DNA of 56,444 nt from an uncultured Paraglaciecola sp. (GTDB taxonomy: Bacteria; Pseudomonadota; Gammaproteobacteria; Enterobacterales; Alteromonadaceae). Of the stretch, positions 7,484 through 16,606 are shown piece after piece; the first letter of the stretch is position 1; every line of letters begins with the position of its first letter. The notes under the pieces were generated by a model. That model had not been told where the DNA came from. It did no database searches and saw nothing but the letters and a program-made list of their open reading frames with translations. The position numbers were made by a program, and so were the translations under genes. The stretch lies in the NCBI RefSeq assembly GCF_913020055.1, contig NZ_CAJWCF010000013.1, positions 1 through 56,444 of the forward strand, given 5' to 3'.

Positions 7484-9331
7484 ATGTCGAAACTAACAGA
7501 ATTAGAGTTATTAGCTGACTTAGAAAAAATAAGCTATCACGAGCGTTATCTTTGTAAAACCACATACGATGTTTTTTGCCATGGGGCAGATGAATACCCG
7601 TCTAATATAGCCATAGTTGAACACGTTACTGCTACTCGAGATGAAGTCCCTAAAAAACTCACTTTTAATTCCTTAGTCGAAAAAATCAATCAAACAGCTA
7701 ACCTATATCAATCATTCGGCGTTGAACGTACCGATGTGATTTCTATTTTATTACCTAATATGTCTGAAACTCATCTGAGTATATGGGCATCTCAAGCTGT
7801 AGGCATTGCCAACCCCATAAACTACCTTCTGCAAGTTGAGCATATCGTTGAAATATTGAACGAGGTTAAGTCAAAAGTGCTAATCACTGTTTCACTAGAT
7901 GAAACAACTGAATTAGGTAAAAAAGTACATGAAATTATTCAAAGTGTGCCTTCTTTGGAACATGTACTTTTAGTTGATGGAAGTATGGCTGAAATCAGTA
8001 ACAAAAAGATAACGGTGACTGATTTTAATAGTGCAATAGCGACGCAATCTAGTGATAGGTTAGCGCAACCCTTACAACCTGAGGGTGAAGACATTGCCAT
8101 GTATTTCCATACGGGAGGTACAACAGGTCGCCCTAAAATTGCCAAACTATCCCATGACAATATTAGTTTTGTGGTGCAAGTGTATGCAGGGTTTAATGCT
8201 TATCATGGTCAATCTCCAGTACTCAATGCATTGCCTCTATTCCATGTGTTTGGTGTAATTGCCGCTAGTTTAGCCATGTTTATTGCAGGTCGCACTGTGG
8301 TGACTATGACTCCACAAGGATTTAGAAATCCAAATACAGTCAAGAACTGGTGGTATTTTGTGAATCAGTACCAAGTGTGTTGGTTTCCAACTGTGCCCAC
8401 CATCATGTCTATTTTATTGCAGCAACCCGAAGAAAAAATTGATCTCAGGTGTTTTAAACATGCGGCTTGCGGATCTGCGCCTTTGCCTATTGAGTTAAAG
8501 TTATCCTTTGCAGAAAAATTTAATTGTAATGTGACCAATGGTTACGGCATGACTGAATCATCCTGTTTGATAGCCAGAGTATTGCCTGACTATGATGTTG
8601 AAGGGGTGTCAGTGGGCAATGGCATACCTTACAGCCGAGTCATAGCTGCCGAAGTTATCGACAATAAAATCAGCCGTGTTTGCGCCACTAATGAACCTGG
8701 CGTTATATTGGTGAAAGGCCCTAATATCTTTCAAGGTTATTTAAACCAAAGTGATAATGCTGGCGCGTGGGTAGATGATGAGTGGTTTAACACAGGTGAT
8801 TTAGGTGTGATAAATGCACTAGGTCATATTCAGCTGACGGGCCGAGCAAAAGATTTGATTATCCGTGGCGGTCATAATATCGATCCACAAATCATTGAAG
8901 ATGCTTTGATGGCCCATTCTGGGGTTATTCAAGCGGTGGCTATAGGCCAACCTGATGTGCATTCTGGAGAGATACCAGTTGCCTATGTAGTGTTAACAGG
9001 TAAGCAGCAAACCATCTCGTCTGAATTACTAAAACATTGTCAAACACATATTAGCGAAAGAGCAGCCATTCCTAAACGTATCGAAATACTCGATAGTTTA
9101 CCCATCACCGCTGTTGGCAAAGTGTTTAAACCCTTATTACGTAATAGTGCTACAGAGTTTAGCGTGAATGCTTTGTTCAAAACCCATGATATTAGCGCTC
9201 AAGTTAAATCGGAATTTGACCCAGAAAAGGGCCAAGTTGTGCACATTCAGTTATCAAACAAACAAGACCAACAACAAGCGGCTAAGTTACTGGTGGCTTT
9301 TCCGGTCTTAGTTAATTACAGCAATTTATAA
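7484..9331 (+). CDS. Acyl-CoA synthetase (AMP-dependent CoA ligase)
   Basis: A ~615-residue member of the ANL adenylate-forming superfamily that would activate a carboxylic acid with ATP and CoA. It shows the P-loop-like MYFHTGGTTGRPKIAKLSH, the A5 motif NGYGMTESS, the A7 motif WFNTGDLG followed by TGRAKDLIIRGGHNIDP, and a C-terminal AVGKVFK lysine. I start at ATG 7484-7486, preceded by GGAATGGA; ATG 7475 is an alternative, and the frame extends to 7421. It opens the plus-strand operon, and the thiolase follows after 9 bases. In the pim-cluster analogy it would be the dicarboxylate CoA ligase (PimA role). Substrate is not readable from the sequence. Confidence 0.88.
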   Translation: MSKLTELELLADLEKISYHERYLCKTTYDVFCHGADEYPSNIAIVEHVTATRDEVPKKLTFNSLVEKINQTANLYQSFGVERTDVISILLPNMSETHLSIWASQAVGIANPINYLLQVEHIVEILNEVKSKVLITVSLDETTELGKKVHEIIQSVPSLEHVLLVDGSMAEISNKKITVTDFNSAIATQSSDRLAQPLQPEGEDIAMYFHTGGTTGRPKIAKLSHDNISFVVQVYAGFNAYHGQSPVLNALPLFHVFGVIAASLAMFIAGRTVVTMTPQGFRNPNTVKNWWYFVNQYQVCWFPTVPTIMSILLQQPEEKIDLRCFKHAACGSAPLPIELKLSFAEKFNCNVTNGYGMTESSCLIARVLPDYDVEGVSVGNGIPYSRVIAAEVIDNKISRVCATNEPGVILVKGPNIFQGYLNQSDNAGAWVDDEWFNTGDLGVINALGHIQLTGRAKDLIIRGGHNIDPQIIEDALMAHSGVIQAVAIGQPDVHSGEIPVAYVVLTGKQQTISSELLKHCQTHISERAAIPKRIEILDSLPITAVGKVFKPLLRNSATEFSVNALFKTHDISAQVKSEFDPEKGQVVHIQLSNKQDQQQAAKLLVAFPVLVNYSNL

Positions 9332-9340
9332 GGAAAAATT

Positions 9341-10540
9341 ATGCAAGATGCATTTATTTATGACGCAGCAAGAACCGCATTTGGACGCCATGCAGGCATT
9401 TTGTCTTCTGTTCGTCCCGATGACATGCTGGCGCACCTTATTAAAACCTTAGCACAACGTAACAACTTTGATCTCAGCCTATACGAAGATGTGATTGCCG
9501 GTAACACCAATCAGGCAGGTGAAGACAGTCGCAACGTTGCACGAACTGCTGGGCTTTTAGCAGGTTTGCCGATTGAAACAGGTGGCTTAACCGTAAACCG
9601 TTTGTGTGGTTCCAGTTTGGCTGCGGCGTTAGATGCAGCTAGGTGTGTAAAGGCCAATGAAGGTGAGCTGTTTGTTGCCTGTGGTGTTGAATCTATGAGT
9701 CGCGCTCCTTTTGTTTTAGCCAAAGCCACCTCAGCCTTTGCAAGGCAGCAAGAAATGTTTGATTCCACAATGGGCGCGCGTTTTACCAACCCAGAAATCA
9801 TTAAACAGTTTGGTGGGCATTCCATGCCTGAAACGGCTGATAACATTGCCAGTGATTTAGATATAAGCCGAGAAGACATCGATATTTTTGCCGCTGCGTC
9901 TCAATCTAAATATGAAGAGGCCCGTGTTGCCGGATTTTTTAACGACGAAATCATTCCCATCGAAGTGTCTCAAGGCCGCAAAAAGCCGCCACTTTTAGTC
10001 ACCACTGATGAACATCCACGCCCCTCTTCGACCGTTGCAGAACTGGGTAAATTACGCCCATTGTTTGATGGTGTGGTGACCGCGGGTAATGCTTCGGGCA
10101 TTAACGATGGTGCGTCTGCGATGATTATTGGCAGTCAAGCAGTAGGCGAAAAATCGGGGGTTAAACCTCGCGGCAGAATTATCGCCGGCGCGATTGCAGG
10201 TGTACCACCCAGAGTGATGGGCTTAGGGCCGGTGCCTGCTTCGCAAAAAGCCTTGGCTCGAGCGGGCTTAACCCTAGCGGATATGGATGTTTTAGAATTT
10301 AACGAAGCATTTGCTGTTCAGGCCTTAGGCTGCATGAAAGAACTCGGCATTGCTTTTGACGACCCTAGGGTTAATCAAAATGGCGGTGCGATTGCTATAG
10401 GTCATCCTCTGGGGGCCAGCGGTACGCGAATTATGCTGACCGCACTACGTCAACTCGAAAAAACCGGTGGTCGATATGCATTAGCCACTATGTGTATTGG
10501 TATTGGTCAAGGTATCGCTGTTGTCATTGAGCGTGTTTAA
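9341..10540 (+). CDS. Thiolase (acetyl-CoA C-acyltransferase / beta-ketoadipyl-CoA thiolase-like)
   Basis: A 399-residue degradative thiolase that would cleave 3-ketoacyl-CoA with CoA to release acetyl-CoA. The nucleophilic cysteine is in NRLCGSSL (Cys89), the catalytic histidine in IAIGHPLGASG (His355) and the second cysteine in TMCIGIGQG (Cys385); NEAFAVQALG is also present. Length matches the family. It lies 9 bases after the CoA ligase and 23 before the hydratase/dehydrogenase fusion, so the three are surely one operon. In the pim-type interpretation it takes the PimB role. PcaF-like and FadA-like specificities cannot be separated here. Confidence 0.92.
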   Translation: MQDAFIYDAARTAFGRHAGILSSVRPDDMLAHLIKTLAQRNNFDLSLYEDVIAGNTNQAGEDSRNVARTAGLLAGLPIETGGLTVNRLCGSSLAAALDAARCVKANEGELFVACGVESMSRAPFVLAKATSAFARQQEMFDSTMGARFTNPEIIKQFGGHSMPETADNIASDLDISREDIDIFAAASQSKYEEARVAGFFNDEIIPIEVSQGRKKPPLLVTTDEHPRPSSTVAELGKLRPLFDGVVTAGNASGINDGASAMIIGSQAVGEKSGVKPRGRIIAGAIAGVPPRVMGLGPVPASQKALARAGLTLADMDVLEFNEAFAVQALGCMKELGIAFDDPRVNQNGGAIAIGHPLGASGTRIMLTALRQLEKTGGRYALATMCIGIGQGIAVVIERV

Positions 10541-10563
10541 TTTTCTAAATAAGGAATAAGTGT

Positions 10564-12660
10564 ATGTCGGTTGTTAGTTATCAATTAAACGGTGATATCG
10601 GTGTTATTCGTTTAAATAACCCGCCAGTTAACGTCCTTTCGCATGCTTTGCGTAGCGGTATTCTTGAGGCGGTAACACAAGCCCAAAACGACGCCTCTTT
10701 GGCCTTGGTCTTAATCTGTGAAGGGCGCACTTTTATTGCCGGTGCAGACATCTCCGAATTTGGTAAACCGCCAATGTTACCGTCGTTATCTGAACTACTG
10801 ATTGTTATCGAAGCGTCGCAAAAACCGATTATTGCGGCAATTCATGGTACCGCGTTGGGTGGTGGCTTAGAGACCGCATTGGCTTGTCATTATCGTTGTG
10901 CCTTGCTTGGTGCTCAAGTGGGCTTGCCAGAAGTGAAATTAGGTTTGTTACCTGGCGCAGGCGGCACTCAACGGGTTCCTAGACTAGCTGGGGTTAAAGC
11001 CGCATTAGATTTAATGACCACTGGTGCCCCCATTGCTGCCGCTAAAGCACTGAGTATTGGGTTAATTGATAAAGTAGTGGAAGGCGATTTGCTAAGTGGT
11101 GCAGTGGCATTTGCCACAGAGGTGGTTGCACAAGGTGCTGAGCTTAAACGAGTCAGGGATTTAGAGGTTGATAAGGCAGGCACGTCAACTGAATTTTTTG
11201 CCGAATATAGAGCAACACTAAACAAACGTTTTCGCGGGCAAGAAGCACCACATCGCATTGTTGAATGTATTGAAGCGGCATTAAATACACCTTTTGATGA
11301 AGGCTTAAAAGAAGAAAGGCGTTTATTTGTAGAGTGTATGCAATCTTCGCAGTCTGCTGCATTACGGCATATGTTTTTCGCCGAAAGAATGTCTTCAAAA
11401 ATTAAAGGTTTACCCAAAGACACGCCATTAAAAGATATCAAACGAGTGGGTATTATTGGTAGTGGTTTGATGGGGGGAGGCATTGCAATGAATTTTGTGA
11501 ATGTGGGTATCCCAGTTACCTTGTTGGATATTAGCCAAGAAGCCTTGCAGCGAGGCAAAGATCTGGTCGCCAAAAATTATGCAATGACCGTCAGTAAAGG
11601 CAAGTTGACTGCAACGCTTGCAGCCCAGCGTCAAGCTATGATAACGGGTACAACTGATTACCATGATTTAGCTGACATGGATTTAGTGATTGAAGCGGTG
11701 TTTGAAAATCTAGACATTAAAAAACAAGTATTCGCCAAACTTGATAACGTATGTAAACAAGGGGCTATTTTAGCCACTAATACCTCTTATCAAGATGTGA
11801 ACCTTATTGCTCAGGCTACTTCTCGTCCACAAGATGTGATTGGTTTACATTTTTTCAGTCCGGCTAATGTCATGAGATTACTTGAAATAGTGCGTGGTGA
11901 AGAGACCTCTGATGAAGTGCTGGCTAGCTCTATGGCTATTGCTAAGTCGATCAAAAAAGTCCCCGCATTGTCTCGGGTTTGTTATGGGTTTATTGGCAAC
12001 CGTATGTTGCGCCACTATGCCCGTGAAGCGCAATTATGTTTGCTTGAAGGTTCAACCCCGCAAGATATAGACGCCGTTATGCAAAAGTTTGGTATGGCAA
12101 TGGGGCCTTTTGCAGTGGGCGATTTAGCCGGAATTGACATTGGATATAAAGCCCGTGAAGGCTTAACCGATGAACAAAAAGGTGATGTTAGAACCTATTG
12201 TATTGCCGATGCGTTATATGAAATGGGCCGTTTGGGTCAAAAAACGGGATCAGGGTATTACCAATACGATCCCAAAACCCGACAGCGAAATGTTGACCCA
12301 GTAGTGTTAGAGGTGATTGAAGCCCAAGCTCATAAAAGAGGCGTGGTGCGTAAGGAAATAACTGACGATACTATTTTACAACGTTTAACGTTTGCATTGA
12401 TAAACGAATGTTTCAAAATACTCGAAGAAGGCATTGCCCAACGTCCTAGTGACATTGATGTGGTTTATGCGTTTGGTTATGGGTTCCCTGCTTATCGAGG
12501 TGGACCAATGTTTTATGCAGATAGCATTGGCTTAGATAAAATTTATCAAAGCATTTGTGAATTTGCCAACACCTACGGTGCAGAGTTTTGGCAACCTGCT
12601 GCGTTATTAAAACAACTTGTCGAACAAGGCAAAACTTTAACTCAGTGGGCGAATAGCTAA
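10564..12660 (+). CDS. Enoyl-CoA hydratase / 3-hydroxyacyl-CoA dehydrogenase fusion (FadJ/PimF-like)
   Basis: A 698-residue bifunctional beta-oxidation enzyme. Residues ~1-190 form a crotonase domain with FIAGADISEFG, GTALGGGLETALA and GLPEVKLGLLPGAGGTQR. From ~290 an NAD-binding 3-hydroxyacyl-CoA dehydrogenase domain begins with VGIIGSGLMGGGIA, followed by GLHFFSPANVM with the catalytic histidine and GFIGNRM. C-terminal dehydrogenase helices complete the protein. Length and order match FadJ and R. palustris PimF, without an extra N- or C-terminal part. It sits between thiolase and nitronate monooxygenase genes in the same operon and would hydrate and oxidise the enoyl-CoA intermediates. Confidence 0.92.
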   Translation: MSVVSYQLNGDIGVIRLNNPPVNVLSHALRSGILEAVTQAQNDASLALVLICEGRTFIAGADISEFGKPPMLPSLSELLIVIEASQKPIIAAIHGTALGGGLETALACHYRCALLGAQVGLPEVKLGLLPGAGGTQRVPRLAGVKAALDLMTTGAPIAAAKALSIGLIDKVVEGDLLSGAVAFATEVVAQGAELKRVRDLEVDKAGTSTEFFAEYRATLNKRFRGQEAPHRIVECIEAALNTPFDEGLKEERRLFVECMQSSQSAALRHMFFAERMSSKIKGLPKDTPLKDIKRVGIIGSGLMGGGIAMNFVNVGIPVTLLDISQEALQRGKDLVAKNYAMTVSKGKLTATLAAQRQAMITGTTDYHDLADMDLVIEAVFENLDIKKQVFAKLDNVCKQGAILATNTSYQDVNLIAQATSRPQDVIGLHFFSPANVMRLLEIVRGEETSDEVLASSMAIAKSIKKVPALSRVCYGFIGNRMLRHYAREAQLCLLEGSTPQDIDAVMQKFGMAMGPFAVGDLAGIDIGYKAREGLTDEQKGDVRTYCIADALYEMGRLGQKTGSGYYQYDPKTRQRNVDPVVLEVIEAQAHKRGVVRKEITDDTILQRLTFALINECFKILEEGIAQRPSDIDVVYAFGYGFPAYRGGPMFYADSIGLDKIYQSICEFANTYGAEFWQPAALLKQLVEQGKTLTQWANS

Positions 12661-12701
12661 TTTTTTAGTTGCGCACATCACACATTTTTTAGGGAGTGAG
12701 T

Positions 12702-13679
12702 ATGTCAATTCCAAAGACGTTACAGAATACATTATCTTTGCCTGTTATCAGTGCTCCTATGTTTATTATTTCGGGGCCAGAGTTAGTCATCGCTCAGTGT
12801 AAGGCTGGCATTGTTGGGTCTTTTCCGGCTCTGAATGCCCGTCCACAACCACTGCTTGGTGAATGGATAAACACCATTAAAACTGAGCTAGCTGAGTATC
12901 AAACCGCCAACCCAGACGCCATTGTTGCCCCTTATGCCGTAAACCTAATTGTGCATAAAAGTAACGACCGTTTAGAAGATGATGTGAACACCTGTATTGA
13001 ACATAAGGTGCCAATCATTATCACCAGTTTACGGGCTTTAGATCCTAAATTGGTGCAACGTATTCATACTTACGGTGGGATTATTTTTCATGATGTTATT
13101 AATGTGCGTCATGCCCAAAAAGCCATAGAAGCAGGCGTAGATGGTTTAGTCTTGGTGTGTGCTGGCGCTGGTGGCCATGCGGGAACCTTAAGTCCTTTTG
13201 CTTTGGTGAGTGAAATCAAACAATTTTTTGATGGGCCTATTGCGTTATCAGGTTCGATTGCTAATGGCGAATCAATATTATCGGCCCAAGCATTAGGCGC
13301 TGATTTTGCCTATATAGGCACACGTTTTATTGCCACTAAAGAAGCAAATGCTGAACAAGAATATAAAAACATGTTGGTTGAGCATAGCGCCAAAGACATT
13401 GTGTATAGCTCTTTGTTTACTGGCGTACATGGTAATTACCTCAAACCCAGTATTACTAACGCCGGTTTAGATCCTGATAATTTAGAGCAGGGAGATAAAA
13501 ACAAAATGAAATTTGGCTCAGAAGGCGGCAGCAAATCTAAAGCTTGGAAAGACATTTGGGGCGCAGGGCAAGGGTTAGGCAGTATTGCCGATATTACCGA
13601 TGTAGCTACTATTGTTGGACGTTTTAAAACTGAATATGATTTGGCATTATCTCGCTTAAACCGTTTGAACAATCAATAG
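12702..13679 (+). CDS. Nitronate monooxygenase-like FMN protein (2-nitropropane dioxygenase family)
   Basis: A ~325-residue TIM-barrel flavoprotein of the NMO/2-nitropropane dioxygenase family. The start is the ATG at 12702, five bases after AGGGAG; the frame also opens six bases upstream. Motifs include PVISAPMFIISGPELV at the N-terminus, GLVLVCAGAGGHAGT (with the family histidine) near residue 150 and ALGADFAYIGTRFIAT near 205, which binds the FMN phosphate. Members often occur in acyl-CoA and terpenoid catabolic operons, where their true substrate is unclear. Here it is the fourth gene of the operon, so a role in CoA-ester metabolism or detoxification is inference. Confidence 0.85.
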   Translation: MSIPKTLQNTLSLPVISAPMFIISGPELVIAQCKAGIVGSFPALNARPQPLLGEWINTIKTELAEYQTANPDAIVAPYAVNLIVHKSNDRLEDDVNTCIEHKVPIIITSLRALDPKLVQRIHTYGGIIFHDVINVRHAQKAIEAGVDGLVLVCAGAGGHAGTLSPFALVSEIKQFFDGPIALSGSIANGESILSAQALGADFAYIGTRFIATKEANAEQEYKNMLVEHSAKDIVYSSLFTGVHGNYLKPSITNAGLDPDNLEQGDKNKMKFGSEGGSKSKAWKDIWGAGQGLGSIADITDVATIVGRFKTEYDLALSRLNRLNNQ

Positions 13680-13690
13680 GTAGAATAAAT

Positions 13691-14425
13691 ATGCAATCCG
13701 CAGAAAACGTAATTATTCATCAGGATAGTGGTGTTTTACATATAGGCATTAATCGTCCTCAGAAAAAAAATGCCTTAACCAGTTCAATGTATATGGCCAT
13801 GGCAAATGCAATAAAAGACAGCGTGACCAACGACAGTATTAAAGTAGTGCTGATATACGGCACTGAAGATGCCTTTTCAGCAGGCAATGATCTAAACGAT
13901 TTTGATAATCGTGATGTTAATCAGCCCTCACCCGCGTCGGCATTATTGTATCAATTACATCATTACCCCAAACCAATCGTTGGTGCAGTATCTGGGGTGG
14001 CGATAGGAATTGGCGTAACCATGCTGCTGCATTTTGATTTTGTGTATGCAGCAGAAACCTATTTTAAAATGCCTTTTGTTGATTTAGGTGTGTGCCCTGA
14101 AGGTGGTTCAAGCCTGCTTTTTCCTCAGTTAGCGGGCCATCGTAAAGCTGCTGAAATATTGATGTTAGGTGATGCGTTTAATACTCAAGCCGCGATTGAT
14201 ATGGGTTTAGTTAATCAGCAAATAGACAAAGCTGAGGTATTTGATTTTGCCTTAAGCATAGCCAAAAAATTATCGCTTAAACCGCAAAACGCCTTGCGTA
14301 CCACCAAGCGATTATTGAAAGAGCCGCAGCAAACATTGCTTAATACTATTATTCAGAATGAACTAGTGGTTTTTGCTGAGTTACTTCAAAGTGATGAATC
14401 TCAAGCCGCCAGAAAAAGAAAATAA
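13691..14425 (+). CDS. Enoyl-CoA hydratase/isomerase family protein
   Basis: A 244-residue single-domain crotonase. It shows the CoA-binding and oxyanion elements DAFSAGNDLNDF near residue 65 and VGAVSGVAIGIGVTM near 100, then FVDLGVCPEGGSS near 135 with one acidic residue in the hydratase-type position. The other classical glutamate position is replaced by a glycine-rich stretch, as in isomerases, so enoyl-CoA isomerase activity is at least as likely as hydration. It lies 11 bases after the nitronate monooxygenase gene and 9 before the thioesterase. In the pim comparison it corresponds to PimE. Confidence 0.87.
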   Translation: MQSAENVIIHQDSGVLHIGINRPQKKNALTSSMYMAMANAIKDSVTNDSIKVVLIYGTEDAFSAGNDLNDFDNRDVNQPSPASALLYQLHHYPKPIVGAVSGVAIGIGVTMLLHFDFVYAAETYFKMPFVDLGVCPEGGSSLLFPQLAGHRKAAEILMLGDAFNTQAAIDMGLVNQQIDKAEVFDFALSIAKKLSLKPQNALRTTKRLLKEPQQTLLNTIIQNELVVFAELLQSDESQAARKRK

Positions 14426-14434
14426 GAGCGTAAA

Positions 14435-14860
14435 ATGACATCTTGGGCCAATAAACCAATGCCGCCATTTAATAACCATTTAGGTTTTGTGGTTGAACAA
14501 TGGCAAGAAAATTTTATAAAAATGAGTGCCGAGCTAAAACCTGAACACCTAAATCGTTCAGATATTCCTCATGGAGGGTATATATCGACCTTATTGGATG
14601 CGGCCACTGCTTTGTCTGGAGCATACAGTGACGACCCTGATGATTATCGAAAAGCACTAACCTTATCCTTAAACATTAATTATTTAGGCCAAGCCCAAAC
14701 AAACAAGCTGTATGCCATTGGAAAAGTGACTGCGTCTGGTCGCAATATCTATTATGCCTCTGCCGAGGTATTCGATTCTTTGGACAACCTTATTGCCTCT
14801 GGACAAGGGGTTTTTCGATATAGAAAAGAAAAATCTGATACTCACAAAAATCCAAGCTGA
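14435..14860 (+). CDS. PaaI-family hotdog thioesterase
   Basis: A 141-residue single hotdog-fold protein. The segment IPHGGYISTLLDAATALSG near residue 45 is the conserved active-site helix region of PaaI/YdiI thioesterases, with Asp as probable catalytic residue; NYLGQAQTNKLYAIGKV and the following strands fit the fold. Such enzymes hydrolyse stalled acyl-CoA esters to free CoA. It is the last gene of the CoA-ligase operon, nine bases after the crotonase gene. An 80-base gap with an IclR-type operator separates it from the TRAP transporter genes. Confidence 0.85.
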   Translation: MTSWANKPMPPFNNHLGFVVEQWQENFIKMSAELKPEHLNRSDIPHGGYISTLLDAATALSGAYSDDPDDYRKALTLSLNINYLGQAQTNKLYAIGKVTASGRNIYYASAEVFDSLDNLIASGQGVFRYRKEKSDTHKNPS

Positions 14861-14940
14861 GAGCTTATCTGGTGTGGCCAACAAGCCCCTTGCAGCACTA
14901 TCTTTGTTAATGTAAAGTAATAAAAGTAGTAGTTCTATTG

Positions 14941-14955
14941 TTCCGCTATGCGAAA
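14941..14955. promoter_or_regulatory. IclR-type operator candidate 3, before the TRAP transporter genes
   Basis: TTCCGCTATGCGAAA is a pseudo-palindrome that matches the sites at 7077-7091 and 7335-7349 (consensus TTCCGC-N3-GCGGAA). It lies 30 bases before the dctP start codon, a normal operator position. Its presence here ties the transporter to the catabolic operons. Confidence 0.5.
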
Positions 14956-14984
14956 TCGTTATCACTCTTGTGAGAAGTAAAGCA

Positions 14985-16047
14985 ATGAACATCATTAGCA
15001 AATTTTTTAGGACCTTAATACTTACACTCATCACTTTGAGTGCATGTTCTGCCTTCGCTGAAACGGTTCTCACCTATGGTGAACCTGGGCCCAACCGTGG
15101 CGCCCGGGCTGGAGCCACTAAATGGTTTGCTGAGCAAGTTGAGAAACGTTCTGGCGGTGACTTAAAAATCAAAATTATGTGGGGTGGTTTTATTTAAGGC
15201 AAATGCAGCCCGCCAATCTATTGCTGCCGGTGTGGTCGACATAGGCACCATTGTTCCTGATTATTTCCCCAAAGAGCTGGTGGCTTTTTCACTGACTAAC
15301 TTACCCTTTGAAAATCTAGATCCTTGGGTTGGGCTTAAAGCCAACTATGCACATATGACATCCCCTGCGGTAACAGACAATTTGGCCAAACAAAACCTGG
15401 TGTTTGTTACGTCATACATGTTGTCGAGCGTTATTATGTTGTGCACGGGTGATCCGGTACGTTCACTTGAGGACCTAAAAGGCAAAAAAGTACGGGGCAT
15501 TGGCACCTTCGGAAAAATATTTGGCGATTATGGTGCCAATCTAGTGAGTATGAGCATTTATAAGGCCTATTAAGGATTAGACAACGGTTTGATAGATTGT
15601 AGTCTGGGTTATATGAACGCTTCAATGGCCCTAAAACAACATGAAGTGACTAATAGTTTGACCAAACTTAATTGGGGAATTTATACCGGATTAGGTATTT
15701 TTATTAATAAAGATGCACTGGCCAGATTAACCCCGTCTCAGAGCCAAATTCTGCATGAAGTAGGCGCCGACTTTATTAATTATTTGGGTGAAAATGTACT
15801 GACATCTGACCTTGCTGCTGAGCAACGGTTTACCCAAGGCATTGATGGTCGTAAGTTGGAGATCATTAGTTTTTCAGCTACAGAGTCAGCTAAATTATAT
15901 TCTGCTAGTCAACATCACATCAGCAAATGGGAATCCGAAGCCATAGAAAGTGGTCTGGACGGTAAAGCCATGGTTGAAAACTACAAAGCCTCACTGACCC
16001 AATACAGCCAAGAGCGAGATGAAAAAGGCTACCCATGGGCTCGCTAA
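14985..16047 (+). pseudogene. TRAP transporter solute-binding protein DctP, disrupted by a frameshift and a stop
   Basis: Three consecutive segments together make one ~350-residue DctP-type periplasmic binding protein. The first (14985-15197) has a signal peptide ending in ACSAFAE and runs to KIKIMWGG. A frameshift of net +1/-2 bases near 15185-15195 moves the frame to KANAARQSIAAGVVDIGT. This second segment ends at TAA 15571-15573 after SMSIYKAY, exactly where homologues have glutamine, so CAA to TAA is likely. The third segment resumes in the same frame with GLDNGLIDCSLGYM and runs to 16047. dctQ and dctM downstream are intact, so inactivation is recent, or the lesions are sequence errors. 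Confidence 0.88.
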
Positions 16048-16072
16048 TTTAACATCCTAGAGTTTTAATATT

Positions 16073-16603
16073 ATGTTGAAAAAAATTGAACAAGGGGCGC
16101 TGTTGGTAGCCGGAGTGTGTATTGTTGCTCTTGGCCTAATGATCACCCTAACGGTTGTAACTCGTAACCTTTTTGGTTGGGGTGTGCCTGACGATGTTGT
16201 TATCGTTAGAGAACTCATGGTGGGCGCGGTTTTTCTGCCATTGGCTTATGTCACTGCTGATTATAGCCACATCACTATAGAATTCTTATTTAAACGTTTG
16301 GGCAAACACGGCAAATTATGGATGTTAGCCATGGGCACTCTCATCAGTTTGTTGATATTGATCCCACTGGCATTATCAGCGTGGCAGGGGTTTTCACATG
16401 CTGCCTCAAGTGGCGCTTATTTTTTTGGCGAGTTAGAACTACCAGAATGGCCAGGGCGATTTGCTTTTTTCGCCGGTGCCGCACTATTTATCATGCGTTT
16501 ATCCATCATTTTAGTGGCCGATTTTAAAGCGGCTATTAGTGGTAATACTGAATACCTGGTACAGCGCACTGATGCTGAACAGAACATTGTTGAAGAGGGT
16601 TAA
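16073..16603 (+). CDS. dctQ: TRAP transporter small permease (DctQ)
   Basis: A 176-residue membrane protein of the TRAP small-permease family with four hydrophobic segments (about residues 9-30, 45-63, 83-103 and 124-147). The sequence RNLFGWGVPDDVVIVRELMVG between the first two segments is typical for the family. It lies 25 bases after the broken dctP and three bases before dctM, the normal dctPQM order. With DctM it forms the inner-membrane part of a sodium-driven carboxylate importer, which would need the periplasmic DctP to work. Confidence 0.87.
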   Translation: MLKKIEQGALLVAGVCIVALGLMITLTVVTRNLFGWGVPDDVVIVRELMVGAVFLPLAYVTADYSHITIEFLFKRLGKHGKLWMLAMGTLISLLILIPLALSAWQGFSHAASSGAYFFGELELPEWPGRFAFFAGAALFIMRLSIILVADFKAAISGNTEYLVQRTDAEQNIVEEG

Positions 16604-16606
16604 TCT

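Noticed and set aside
10968..11664. Long antisense open frames inside the FadJ-like gene
   Set aside because: They are shadows of a strongly conserved coding frame and have no recognisable content.
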